Shown piece by piece: positions 1 to 7,477 of a DNA stretch of 9,321 bases. Below the pieces are notes generated by a model that was not told the DNA's origin, searched no databases, and was given only the letters and a program-made list of their open reading frames with translations. Source of the DNA: Chloroflexota bacterium (GTDB lineage: Bacteria; Chloroflexota; Anaerolineae; Anaerolineales; Villigracilaceae); contig JAJYOH010000203.1 of assembly GCA_021796315.1 (NCBI GenBank), positions 1 through 9,321 of the forward strand, written 5' to 3'. Position numbers and translations under genes: made by a program. The number at the start of each line of letters is the position of its first letter. The stretch's first letter is position 1.

Positions 1-281
1 CGGGTGTCATGTGGGGAATCCACCTTGGCTTGGTTTATTATCAGGTCGGTTTCATCCCTGGCATTAAAGCCTTCACGGCGGCCGTCCTCGGCGGGATTGG
101 TAACATACCCGGTGCCATGCTCGGCGGAATGTTCCTAGGCATTATCGAGGCAATTGGTCCCGCTATTCTCGGTATGCCATTCCAGCTCAAGGATGTCCTG
201 GCTTTCGGCATCCTAGTATTGATACTGATCTTCCGCCCCACCGGTCTTCTGGGCGAGGTGTTGAGCGAGGAGAAGGTCTAA
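1..281 (+). CDS. livH: Branched-chain amino acid ABC transporter permease LivH, C-terminal part (5' end outside window)
   Basis: This is the end of a LivH-type inner-membrane permease, one of two channel subunits of a LIV importer. The frame is open from base 3 with no stop, so the gene starts upstream; the ATG at 9 is an internal Met. The roughly 92 visible residues hold the family's C-terminal signature: PGIKAFTAAVLGGIGNIPGA (residues about 20-39 of the fragment), a glycine-rich membrane helix, and a last hydrophobic helix ending in LIFRPTGLLGE. The same motifs recur in the second LivH in this window (end near 6107). Its TAA shares one base with the livM ATG (TAATG), so the two permeases are probably translationally coupled. 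AGGAG at 268-272, inside this gene, serves livM. The ligand cannot be told from this fragment. Family assignment is firm. Confidence 0.93.
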   Translation, partial: GVMWGIHLGLVYYQVGFIPGIKAFTAAVLGGIGNIPGAMLGGMFLGIIEAIGPAILGMPFQLKDVLAFGILVLILIFRPTGLLGEVLSEEKV

Positions 282-1858
282 TGAATAAACAAATCAACAA
301 TGGATTTCGTACGGGCCTGATCTTCGGGATCATAAATGTTTTCCTGCTTCTGATTGGCTTTCCCATCGTTGCAGGTACGATCATCAAAGATGGAATTCAC
401 AATGATTCAGCCATCCTTTTTGGACTGAACGCCGATATCCTAGACATGCTCATATTTATGGGGCTGATTGGCCTATGGGCTGGCGCATCAGGCGGACGCA
501 GACTCAAAGGCGAAATTGATACCTGGTTGACTGCCCTGGCTGGTAGCGCGTCGGCTGGACTCACGAACGGCGCATTGGTAGGCGGCCTAGCTTTAATATT
601 GGGCATACTTAACGATGCCGGGGTGAGAATCAGCGTCTACCTTGCCGCGATCCTGCCTGCCGCCATCAAACTATTCCTGATGGGCAAAAGCACGCTCGAG
701 GGCGCCTTGCTTGAGTTCGCCTTTCTATTTGTAACAGGCTTATTGGGCGGCGTGCTTGGTTTTGCCCTACGCGGCCAATGGCGTACAACATTAGGCAATT
801 GGTGGACCAACACTTGGTCACATTTTGTAAATAGCTCATGGGCACAAAAGATACGCGGCCACCCGCTCTTCATGCCAGCTGTTTATGCATTGGGTCTTGT
901 TGTTCTCTATATCATCCCACAGGAAGCCGGAAAATATTGGAACTACACTCTCGGCACCGTGGGCATTTATGTTCTGCTGGGATTAGGGTTGAACGTTGTG
1001 GTTGGTTTCGCCGGTCTGCTTGATCTTGGATATGTAGCCTTCTTTGCCATTGGCGCATACACGGTGGCTTTGTTGACAGCTCCAAACCCTCACCACTTGA
1101 TGTGGAGTTTCTGGGTTGCCCTGCCAATTGGCATCGTACTTGCAGCAGCAGCAGGAGTTTTACTCGGCATTCCAGTATTGAGAATGCGCGGCGATTACCT
1201 TGCCATCGTAACTTTGGGTTTTGGCGAAATCATCCGCATCCTAGCGACTAGCGATCTGCTTACACCATTTTCCGGTGGCCCAAAAGGTGTCAGCGCGATT
1301 GGCGGACCCACGCTCTTTGGCAAACCATTCAGCAGCGATAAAGATTTCGTTTACCTGATCATGATTGGCATTCTGCTGACTATATTTGTCACCACCCAGT
1401 TGAGAAGCTCCCGTGTTGGCCGAGCCTGGGAAGCCATGCGCGAAGATGAAACAGTAGCCAGAGCAATGGGCATCAACACACTCACTCATAAATTGATGGC
1501 TTTTGCAATCGGCGCGGCTTTTGCTGGCCTAGGAGGTGTGCTTTTTGCATCCCGCAACCAATTTACCGGGCCAGAGGATCACAACCTGATGGTCTCCATC
1601 AACGTTCTTTCCGTCGTGATTGTGGGCGGTATGGGCAGCATCCCCGGCGTAATCGCGGGGGCATTTGCTCTCAAAGGATTGCCGGAGGTCTTGCGTGAAG
1701 TGCAAGATTATCGTGTGCTGTTCTTTGGTGCACTGCTGGTCATTATGATGATCTGGCGGCCAGAAGGTTTGTGGCCGACTTCACGCCGCAGCATGGAACT
1801 AGGTAAAACGGATGACAATGCAAAAAGGAATCCAGGGGCTACGGGAGGCAAACCATGA
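281..1858 (+). CDS. livM: Branched-chain amino acid ABC transporter permease LivM with a long N-terminal membrane extension
   Basis: Second channel subunit of module 1, 525 residues, in the cytoplasmic membrane. The conserved LivM core starts near residue 220: GFAGLLDLGYVAF (242-254), RGDYLAIVTLGFGE (303-316), the cytoplasmic coupling (EAA-like) loop with AWEAMREDETVARAMGI (382-398), and the C-terminal helix ending in WRPEGLWP. Ahead of it lie about 190 residues with roughly five further hydrophobic segments (about 12-35, 53-71, 82-110, 117-134, 140-163), then a tryptophan-rich stretch (W167, 174, 175, 179, 187) and another helix (about 195-213). LivM proteins are usually about 320-430 residues, so this one is long. 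The start is supported by AGGAG 8 nt upstream and the TAATG junction with livH. The stop overlaps the livG ATG (ATGA). The role of the extension is unknown; the core call is firm. Confidence 0.93.
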   Translation: MNKQINNGFRTGLIFGIINVFLLLIGFPIVAGTIIKDGIHNDSAILFGLNADILDMLIFMGLIGLWAGASGGRRLKGEIDTWLTALAGSASAGLTNGALVGGLALILGILNDAGVRISVYLAAILPAAIKLFLMGKSTLEGALLEFAFLFVTGLLGGVLGFALRGQWRTTLGNWWTNTWSHFVNSSWAQKIRGHPLFMPAVYALGLVVLYIIPQEAGKYWNYTLGTVGIYVLLGLGLNVVVGFAGLLDLGYVAFFAIGAYTVALLTAPNPHHLMWSFWVALPIGIVLAAAAGVLLGIPVLRMRGDYLAIVTLGFGEIIRILATSDLLTPFSGGPKGVSAIGGPTLFGKPFSSDKDFVYLIMIGILLTIFVTTQLRSSRVGRAWEAMREDETVARAMGINTLTHKLMAFAIGAAFAGLGGVLFASRNQFTGPEDHNLMVSINVLSVVIVGGMGSIPGVIAGAFALKGLPEVLREVQDYRVLFFGALLVIMMIWRPEGLWPTSRRSMELGKTDDNAKRNPGATGGKP

Positions 1859-2637
1859 CGACTGCGATTGAAACCCTTGGCCTGACCAAAATTTTTGGCG
1901 GCCTCGTTGCCGTCAATCATGTTGACTTGACCATCCCGGAAAAATCAATCTTCAGTGTTATTGGTCCCAATGGCGCGGGCAAGACAACGTTCTATAACTG
2001 CATCACCGGTTTTTACACCCCGGATGAGGGAACAGTCACCTTCTTTGGCGAATCCCTCGTTGGTCTCGGCCCCGACCGGGTTATGTATAAAGGCATCGCC
2101 CGCACTTATCAGAACATCCGATTATTCGCCAGCATGACAGCAATCGAAAACATCCTGGTAGGCGAGCATAGCCGCTTGACGACGAATCTCGTTGATGCGA
2201 TCATCCATACGCCGCGGTTCCGCAAGGAAGAAGCTGCTGCGCTGGAGGATGCAAAACGCCTTCTAAAATTCGTTGGCTTGGCAGGGCTTGGCGATCAGGT
2301 CGCACGCAACCTGCCTTACGGCGCACAACGACGCCTTGAAATTGCTCGAGCATTGGCCAGCAAGCCCAAGCTGCTTTTGCTTGATGAGCCAACAGCAGGA
2401 ATGAATCCGCACGAGACCAAAGAAATGATGGGGTTCATCCGTAACTTGCGCGATGAACTCGGGATTACCATCCTTCTCATCGAACACGACATGCGTATGG
2501 TTATGGGCGTCAGTGATCAAGTAGCGGTTTTGGATTATGGTTCCAAGATCGCGGAAGGCTCGCCTGAAGAAATCCAACGCAACCCGCGCGTGATCGAAGC
2601 TTACCTCGGTCGCGGCGCCACCGAAACAGTAAACTGA
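1855..2637 (+). CDS. livG: Branched-chain amino acid ABC transporter ATP-binding protein LivG
   Basis: One of two cytoplasmic ATPase subunits that power import through LivH-LivM. It has 260 residues, a normal LivG length. Motifs in order: Walker A GPNGAGKT (37-44), Q-loop Gln86 in ARTYQNIRLF, the LivG-type signature LPYGAQRRLE (153-162), Walker B LLLLDEP (173-179) with catalytic Glu178, and switch His211 in LLIEHDM. The C-terminal IEAYLGRG is typical of the family. The start overlaps the livM stop (ATGA), with GGGAGG at about 1845-1850 as ribosome binding site, so it should be coupled to livM. All ATP-site residues look intact, so it should be an active ATPase. It is clearly paralogous to the LivG at 7478-8284, which shares every motif. 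Confidence 0.96.
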   Translation: MTTAIETLGLTKIFGGLVAVNHVDLTIPEKSIFSVIGPNGAGKTTFYNCITGFYTPDEGTVTFFGESLVGLGPDRVMYKGIARTYQNIRLFASMTAIENILVGEHSRLTTNLVDAIIHTPRFRKEEAAALEDAKRLLKFVGLAGLGDQVARNLPYGAQRRLEIARALASKPKLLLLDEPTAGMNPHETKEMMGFIRNLRDELGITILLIEHDMRMVMGVSDQVAVLDYGSKIAEGSPEEIQRNPRVIEAYLGRGATETVN

Positions 2638-2652
2638 GCGAGGGACGAAACC

Positions 2653-3366
2653 ATGACCATGCTTGAAATCAATGACATCCATACATATTATGGAAATATT
2701 CACGCTCTTAACGGCGTCTCGCTGAAGGTGGAAAAAGGTGAAATTGTTACGCTGATTGGTGCCAATGGCGCCGGAAAGACGACCACCCTTCGTACAATCT
2801 CGGGACTGCTCAAACCTCGTCAAGGCAAAGTCATTCTGGAGGGAGAAGAAATCACCAACCTGAAAGCGCACGAGGTTGTCTACAAGGGAATTGCTATGGT
2901 TCCAGAAGGACGCGGCATCTTTGCGCGTCTGTCCGTTACGGAAAATCTGGATTTGGGCGCGTACAGTCGCACAGACCGACAAAACTTTGCCCAAGACCTC
3001 GAACGAGTCTTCACCGTCTTTCCCAGGTTGAAGGAACGCCATAAACAGATAGCCGGGACACTTTCTGGCGGCGAACAGCAAATGCTCGCCATTGGGCGCT
3101 CGCTGATGGCCCGCCCGCGCATCCTGCTGTTGGACGAGCCATCCATGGGGCTTGCACCTATTTTAGTGGAAAGCATCTTCGATACAATCGTTACCATTAA
3201 TAAGGAAGGCACCACCATCTTGCTCGTAGAGCAGAACGCGCTGATGGCATTGTCCATCGCTACGCGCGGATATGTGCTGCAAACCGGCGAGATTGTTTTG
3301 CTCGATTCTGCTGAAAATCTCAAGCGAAACGAGATGGTGCGTAAGTCATATTTAGGCATCGAGTAA
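2653..3366 (+). CDS. livF: Branched-chain amino acid ABC transporter ATP-binding protein LivF
   Basis: Partner ATPase of LivG and last gene of module 1; 237 residues, exactly as long as the LivF of module 2. Motifs: Walker A GANGAGKT (36-43), signature LSGGEQQ (137-143), Walker B ILLLDEP (157-163) with Glu162. The Q-loop position carries Glu85 (VPEGRGIF) and the switch-His position carries Gln194 (LLVEQNA); as far as I recall both are usual for LivF, making the LivG-LivF pair asymmetric. It starts 15 nt after the livG stop with AGGGA at 2641-2645. A second ATG lies two codons downstream, but ungapped alignment with the other LivF fits the first. An intrinsic terminator follows the stop. The family call is firm; substrate preference is not determined by this subunit. 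Confidence 0.96.
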   Translation: MTMLEINDIHTYYGNIHALNGVSLKVEKGEIVTLIGANGAGKTTTLRTISGLLKPRQGKVILEGEEITNLKAHEVVYKGIAMVPEGRGIFARLSVTENLDLGAYSRTDRQNFAQDLERVFTVFPRLKERHKQIAGTLSGGEQQMLAIGRSLMARPRILLLDEPSMGLAPILVESIFDTIVTINKEGTTILLVEQNALMALSIATRGYVLQTGEIVLLDSAENLKRNEMVRKSYLGIE

Positions 3367-3389
3367 CAATTGCTTCAAGGGTAAGAGAC

Positions 3390-3425
3390 GCGCGGAAAGA
3401 AATCTTTCCGCGCTCTTTTCGTTTT
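3390..3425 (+). terminator. Intrinsic terminator of module 1
   Basis: GCGCGGAAAG (3390-3399) pairs perfectly with CTTTCCGCGC (3404-3413) around a 4-base loop. The T-rich run TCTTTTCGTTTT follows at 3414-3425. It lies 23 nt past the livF stop, so it should end the module 1 transcript and separate it from module 2. Confidence 0.9.
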
Positions 3426-3482
3426 AATAGAAAACTGGAAATTTATTTTCGGCCAGACAATGACTCTCCACTCATCAAACCC

Positions 3483-3561
3483 ATTTGTCATTAGGGATGT
3501 GAACTCCATGATATTTGTCACTTTACTTTTAGTAAAAACCACGTAACATGGGGGTAATGTT
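3483..3561 (+). promoter_or_regulatory. Candidate promoter/operator region upstream of the livK-type gene
   Basis: Within the 263-nt gap between livF and the next gene, after the terminator, no gene is visible but several short repeats cluster. ATTTGTCA occurs at 3483-3490 and again at 3513-3520, start to start 30 bp, close to three helical turns. TTTACT-TTT-AGTAAA at 3522-3536 is a perfect 6-bp dyad. AACAT-N7-ATGTT at 3545-3561 is a weaker dyad. A possible promoter is TTTACT (3522-3527), a 16-bp spacer, and TAACAT (3544-3549), each matching 4 of 6 consensus bases; the upstream TTGTCA copies also resemble -35 boxes. A promoter must lie about here because module 1 is terminated upstream, but the exact boxes are guesses. 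The rest of the gap (3426-3482 and 3562-3615) shows nothing clear. Confidence 0.35.
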
Positions 3562-3615
3562 CGCCCATTCTAAAAATTGAGCGGGCAGAGAAAATTCGGG
3601 CACCCAAATTGAATT

Positions 3616-3629
3616 GGAGGTGGAGGAAA
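3616..3629 (+). promoter_or_regulatory. Doubled Shine-Dalgarno site of the livK-type gene
   Basis: GGAGGT (3616-3621) and GGAGG (3622-3626) stand in tandem just before the ATG at 3630. The first copy has suitable spacing (8 nt); the second is only 3 nt away. They decide the start. The frame also opens at a TTG at 3609, but that start would place the Shine-Dalgarno sequence inside the gene and add MNWRWRK before the signal peptide. Strong initiation fits a receptor made in excess over its permease. Confidence 0.75.
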
Positions 3630-4862
3630 ATGCTCAAACGTTCGTTCGCCGTTCTCGCGTTGCTGGTGATTGCCAGCATGGTCTTGACAGCTTGTGGTTC
3701 CGCTGGAACAGCCACACAAGCCGCACCTGCCGCGGCGACAGGGAATGTAATCAAGATCGCTACACAGTCCCCGCTATCTGGTGATCAATCAGTCGTCGGC
3801 GCCGATATCAAAAATGGCGCCCAATTGGCCCTCACTCAGCTTTCCGGCCCGCTGACAGCCATGGGCTTCACAGTCCAGTTGGCTCCCTATGATGACATGG
3901 CCAATCCAGATACGGGCGTTGCCAACGCCAAGCAGATTGTCTCTGATCCTTCCATTTTGTGTGTGGTTGGACATTACAACTCTGGCGTCCAAATCCCCTC
4001 ATCCGAGGTCTATCATAGCGCGGGGCTTGCCAACGTTTCCCCAGCCAACACCAACCCGACGGTCACGACTCGCGGTTACCTTGAAGTCAACCGCATCGTG
4101 GGACGTGATGATGTTCAGGGTGTCGTCGGCGCCGACTTTGCCGCATCAAAAGGCATGAAGTCCGTATACGTCATCCACGACAAGACGGCCTACGGCCAGG
4201 GCATCGCAGAATTCTTCCAGAAGGAAGCTCAAGCCAAGGGCATGCAGGTTCTCGGCTTCCAAGGCACTGAGGAAAAGGCCAACTTTGATCCGGTGATCAC
4301 TCCAATCATAGCAGCCAACCCAGACGCCGTATATTTCGGAGGCATGTTCTCCCAAGCGGCTGTGCTCTTCAAACAGGCGCGCGATCGAGGCTATAACGGC
4401 ATGTTCATAAGCGACGATGGATTCGATTCATCCGATGCCGCTAAGATTGCTGGTCAGGAACTGTTAGGAGGGGCTGGAACGTTCTACTCTACCGTATCAG
4501 GCCCGGCTTCAGTGTATCCAGACACGGCCAAATTCATCACCGACTTCAAGGCGGCCTACAATCACGATCCTCAACCGTTTGCTGCTCAGAGTTATGATTC
4601 CATGGCTATCTGCCTGGCAGCAATCGAGAACGCAGCCAAGGCCAACAACAATCAAATGCCGGCCCGCGCACAAGTTGCTAATGCGGTTCGAGCTTTGAAG
4701 GACTTCAAAGGCATCACCGGAACCTACAATTTCAACTCAATTGGCGATCCGACAATGTCGAAGTACTTCGTGATCCAAGTGGGATCTGCCGATCCTACGC
4801 AGTGGAGCAATAACCCCATCGTTCAAACGCTGGATATTGCACCACCTGCTCCGCAACAATAA
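3630..4862 (+). CDS. livK: Branched-chain amino acid type ABC transporter substrate-binding lipoprotein (LivJ/LivK family)
   Basis: Extracytoplasmic ligand receptor of module 2, 410 residues from the ATG at 3630. A signal peptide (KR at 3-4, hydrophobic 5-19) ends in lipobox LTAC with Cys22 as the lipidated residue. An Ala/Thr/Gly linker (23-38) leads into a type I periplasmic-binding fold (Peripla_BP_6) that starts VIKIATQSPLSG. The ligand-cleft region shows GHYNSGVQIPSSEVY and then NVSPANTNP, matching the LivJ pattern of a Ser-rich loop followed by SPxxTNP. Later come YGQGIAEFF, the second-lobe GMFISDDGFDSSD and AAQSYDSM. The C-terminus has a short proline-rich tail. The family default ligand is Leu/Ile/Val, but urea, amide and other amino acid receptors look alike, so specificity is open. 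It opens the module 2 operon and is followed by a hairpin before the permease genes. The symbol is by family, not proven orthology. Confidence 0.9.
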   Translation: MLKRSFAVLALLVIASMVLTACGSAGTATQAAPAAATGNVIKIATQSPLSGDQSVVGADIKNGAQLALTQLSGPLTAMGFTVQLAPYDDMANPDTGVANAKQIVSDPSILCVVGHYNSGVQIPSSEVYHSAGLANVSPANTNPTVTTRGYLEVNRIVGRDDVQGVVGADFAASKGMKSVYVIHDKTAYGQGIAEFFQKEAQAKGMQVLGFQGTEEKANFDPVITPIIAANPDAVYFGGMFSQAAVLFKQARDRGYNGMFISDDGFDSSDAAKIAGQELLGGAGTFYSTVSGPASVYPDTAKFITDFKAAYNHDPQPFAAQSYDSMAICLAAIENAAKANNNQMPARAQVANAVRALKDFKGITGTYNFNSIGDPTMSKYFVIQVGSADPTQWSNNPIVQTLDIAPPAPQQ

Positions 4863-4878
4863 GCTTCTCAATGCCATG

Positions 4879-4915
4879 CTTCCCGGCTCTTCAAATGGAG
4901 GGCCGGGAGGTTTTC
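4879..4915 (+). promoter_or_regulatory. Intercistronic hairpin between receptor and permease genes (attenuator or mRNA-stabilising stem)
   Basis: TCCCGGCTCT (4881-4890) pairs with AGGGCCGGGA (4899-4908) with one G-U wobble and an 8-base loop. The stem extends by a T-G and a C-G pair at 4879-4880/4909-4910. TTTTC follows at 4911-4915. It begins 16 nt after the receptor stop and ends before the livH ATG at 4932. Such stems between a binding-protein gene and its permease genes commonly give partial termination or block 3' decay, so that the receptor is made in excess. The T-run is short, so read-through is expected. The 3' arm also holds GGGAGG, the only good Shine-Dalgarno-like sequence ahead of livH. 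Confidence 0.7.
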
Positions 4916-4931
4916 AATCCCGGACACGCTT

Positions 4932-6107
4932 ATGAAAAAATATTTAAAGTCCATCAACCTGATGGAATTATTGCGCCCAATCGGCCAATTGATTGCTTTT
5001 TCATTGGGCAGCGCGGCTGTGCTATCCATTATTGTCCTTGCGCTCGCTTTCGTGCTGGACTACACGATTGTTGGGAAAACCCTTGTTGACCAGCTTAAGG
5101 TCTCATTGTTCACCTACACAATTGTGAACCTGCCCCAGGTCCTGATTGACGGCCTGACTCTGGGTTTTGTCTATGCGGCAGTCGCGCTGGGATACACCAT
5201 GGTCTATGGTGTATTGGAATTCATCAATTTTGCTCACAGCGAAATTTTCGCCATCGGTGCGTTTGTAGGAGTTGAGATCTTGATAGCGCTTCAAGGCGCT
5301 GGAATCTTGGATCATTTAACACTGTTCATGTCTTATGTTTTTCTTTTTCTTGCCATGCTGGCGGGAATGGCTGCCGCTGGAGGGGCGGCTGTCGCAATGG
5401 AACGAATAGCTTACCGCCCATTGCGAAATGCTCCTCGACTGGTGCCCCTGATCTCGGCTATTGGGGTTTCCTTCTTCCTGCAAGATTCCATTCGTTTGGT
5501 GGAAAGCCTGACAACGGGCCAATTCAATCGCATCTTCCCCACATTCGGCAATTTTGATACCCGCCTCGTTTTTGGTAAACTCCCGATGGGGACAACAGAG
5601 ATACCTCTTGGCATTCCCATCAAATCCGTGATTGTGATCATTGCTGCCCTATTGATGTTGATCGGATTGAACTACATGGTCAATGCGACAAAAGTCGGCA
5701 AGGCAATCCGTTCCGTGGCGCAAGATCGCTCTACGGCCAGCCTGATGGGTGTTGATGTTAATCGAATTATCGCCATAACTTTTCTGGTCGGCGGCTCGTT
5801 AGGCGGCGCGGCAGGATTGCTCTATGCGCTGAAATTTACCCGCATCGATCCTTACGTTGGGTTTTACCCAGGTCTGAAGGCATTTACTGCAGCTGTGCTG
5901 GGCGGGATTGGAAATATCACGGGCGCTCTGCTCGGCGGAATCGTTCTCGGCATGTTGGAAACATTTGCTGGAGCCTATCTGTCCGCGTTCACGATGGGCG
6001 CAGCAGGCGCAGAGTATAAAGATATCTTTGCGTTTGCGATCCTGATCCTAGTATTGATCTTTCGCCCCAACGGCTTATTGGGTGAGAACGTCAGCCAGAA
6101 GGCATAG
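4932..6107 (+). CDS. livH: Branched-chain amino acid ABC transporter permease LivH with N-terminal extension
   Basis: Channel subunit of module 2, 391 residues, in the cytoplasmic membrane. The LivH core begins near residue 70: DGLTLGFVYAAVALGYTMVY (73-92), then EFINFAHSEIFAIGAF (96-111), YRPLRNAPRLVPLISAIG in the middle, the coupling loop GKAIRSVAQDRSTASLMGVD at about 256-275, PGLKAFTAAVLGGIGNITGA, and the last helix ending LIFRPNGLLGE. E. coli LivH is about 308 residues and its matching core starts near residue 15. Here about 58 extra residues precede it, including one additional hydrophobic helix (about 20-42). The start is uncertain: no Shine-Dalgarno sequence sits at normal distance from the ATG at 4932 (GGGAGG lies 21 nt upstream in a hairpin). 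No other in-frame ATG precedes it after the receptor stop; Met11 is a possible alternative. The stop TAG lies 8 nt before livM. Confidence 0.92.
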   Translation: MKKYLKSINLMELLRPIGQLIAFSLGSAAVLSIIVLALAFVLDYTIVGKTLVDQLKVSLFTYTIVNLPQVLIDGLTLGFVYAAVALGYTMVYGVLEFINFAHSEIFAIGAFVGVEILIALQGAGILDHLTLFMSYVFLFLAMLAGMAAAGGAAVAMERIAYRPLRNAPRLVPLISAIGVSFFLQDSIRLVESLTTGQFNRIFPTFGNFDTRLVFGKLPMGTTEIPLGIPIKSVIVIIAALLMLIGLNYMVNATKVGKAIRSVAQDRSTASLMGVDVNRIIAITFLVGGSLGGAAGLLYALKFTRIDPYVGFYPGLKAFTAAVLGGIGNITGALLGGIVLGMLETFAGAYLSAFTMGAAGAEYKDIFAFAILILVLIFRPNGLLGENVSQKA

Positions 6108-6115
6108 GAGAACTT

Positions 6116-7465
6116 ATGGCCGGCTATTCTATCAAAGACTTGACGACAAACATGCAACGCGGAATATGGCCCTACCTGATTACGGGGATTCATATTATTG
6201 CAGGGACAATACTGGTCTATCTCAATCCGCGTTCGATCATCGCGTTCCTGATATTGGTCACTTCGTTTTTCTCGCTTTACCGCCTCAAAGCAGATATCCG
6301 CTTCAAGCTGGTAGCAGGCGCTTTGCTTGCATTGGTCATCATGCCAGTGCTTGGCGTCCGTAATATTTTTTATCTAGAGGTGATTTTCCAAATCAGCGTA
6401 TTTTCTGCACTGGCTCTTGGTCTGAATATCGTAGTTGGATTCGCAGGTCTCTTGGACTTGGGCTATGTGGCATTTTATGCAGTTGGAGCTTACCTTTGGG
6501 CCTTCTTTGGCTCGAAACAATACTATGTCTTACCCTACGCCCCTGGAACACAGCCCGCGAATCTTCCCTTCCTACTGCCGGGCGATATGTTTTATCTTTT
6601 CATCTTTTTAGGGATCATCGCGGCTGCACTAACAGGTATTCTACTTGGCTTGCCAGTCTTAAGGGTTCGAGGCGACTACCTGGCAATCGTCACGCTTGGG
6701 TTCGGAGAAGTCATACGCGTGCTCGCTGCCAACCTGGACAAGCCGCTTAACTTCACAAATGGCCCGCAAGGAATCACTCCTATACAACGCCCCACGATGC
6801 CGCAAGCCGTAGTAGATGGATTCAATGCAATATTTGGCAGGCTGGTCGGCCATCCGGCCGATGTTGCATCGCTCTACAACGTTATGTTTTATTTGATGGC
6901 CTTAGTGGTCATCATCATCATCGTCACTGTAACGCGGCGATTGGAAGATTCCAAAATTGGCCGGGCTTGGGCTGCCGTTCGTGAAGATGAGACCGCGGCG
7001 ATTGCCATGGGTATACCGCTGGTCAAGATGAAGTTGGCAGCATTTGCCGCAGGCGCTTCATTCGCTGGGGCAATGGGCGTACTGCTTGCGGCAAGCCGCA
7101 CTTTCATCAGCCCGGAATCGTTCTCGTTCATGCAATCCATCGGCGTGCTGTCAATGGTTATCTTGGGCGGTCAGGGCAGTATCGCGGGTGCTATTCTCGG
7201 TGCGGCAACTGTCACCATCCTGAATCTTCAAATCCTGCAAGGCCTGTCGCTCTATCTAAGTCAGTTGCGGCAGAGCAATGCAGTCATTCCCCTCATCAAT
7301 TTCGCATGGAAGAATCTTTCACCTCAACTGGATCCCGCCCAGTATCAACGTATGTTCTTTGGCTTGATCCTGATCCTCATGATGATCTTTCGCCCTGAAG
7401 GGATGATCCCAGCTCAACGCAGGAAGAAGAAACTCGCATCGGAAGCAATACCGGTTGAGGAATAA
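6116..7465 (+). CDS. livM: Branched-chain amino acid ABC transporter permease LivM
   Basis: Second channel subunit of module 2, 449 residues. About three hydrophobic segments precede the core (about 19-36, 40-55, 64-80). The core then shows GFAGLLDLGYVAF (108-120), RGDYLAIVTLGFGE (185-198), the coupling loop AWAAVREDETAAIAMGI (284-300), a helix with SMVILGGQGSIAGA, and the C-terminal helix ending IFRPEGMIP followed by a basic tail (QRRKKK). The length is at the upper end for LivM and about 75 residues shorter than the LivM of module 1; the two N-terminal regions do not look alike. The ribosome binding site TAGGAG overlaps the livH stop and sits 5 nt before the ATG, so translation is probably coupled. 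An insert of about 40 residues with NFTNGPQGITPI (212-223), common in LivM, lies between the core helices. Confidence 0.94.
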   Translation: MAGYSIKDLTTNMQRGIWPYLITGIHIIAGTILVYLNPRSIIAFLILVTSFFSLYRLKADIRFKLVAGALLALVIMPVLGVRNIFYLEVIFQISVFSALALGLNIVVGFAGLLDLGYVAFYAVGAYLWAFFGSKQYYVLPYAPGTQPANLPFLLPGDMFYLFIFLGIIAAALTGILLGLPVLRVRGDYLAIVTLGFGEVIRVLAANLDKPLNFTNGPQGITPIQRPTMPQAVVDGFNAIFGRLVGHPADVASLYNVMFYLMALVVIIIIVTVTRRLEDSKIGRAWAAVREDETAAIAMGIPLVKMKLAAFAAGASFAGAMGVLLAASRTFISPESFSFMQSIGVLSMVILGGQGSIAGAILGAATVTILNLQILQGLSLYLSQLRQSNAVIPLINFAWKNLSPQLDPAQYQRMFFGLILILMMIFRPEGMIPAQRRKKKLASEAIPVEE

Positions 7466-7477
7466 AGGCGAGTCATT

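Noticed and set aside
1141..1153. GCA triplet run
   Set aside because: It encodes four alanines in a LivM helix and is not a microsatellite of note.
2263..3081. Long minus-strand open frame (272 codons) across the livG-livF junction
   Set aside because: It lies fully opposite two genes with intact ABC motifs, has no recognisable domain and no clear ribosome binding site. It is an antisense shadow of conserved codon patterns.
3609..3629. TTG start giving a 417-residue receptor
   Set aside because: It would bury the GGAGG repeats inside the gene and add MNWRWRK before an already complete signal peptide. The ATG at 3630 fits better.
4871..5089. Plus-strand open frame of 72 codons between receptor and livH
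   Set aside because: It runs through the hairpin and then overlaps livH in another frame, with no membrane or domain features. It is probably fortuitous.
6905..6922. Tandem CAT/ATC triplets
   Set aside because: They encode an Ile/Val-rich membrane helix of LivM, and a short codon run explains them.
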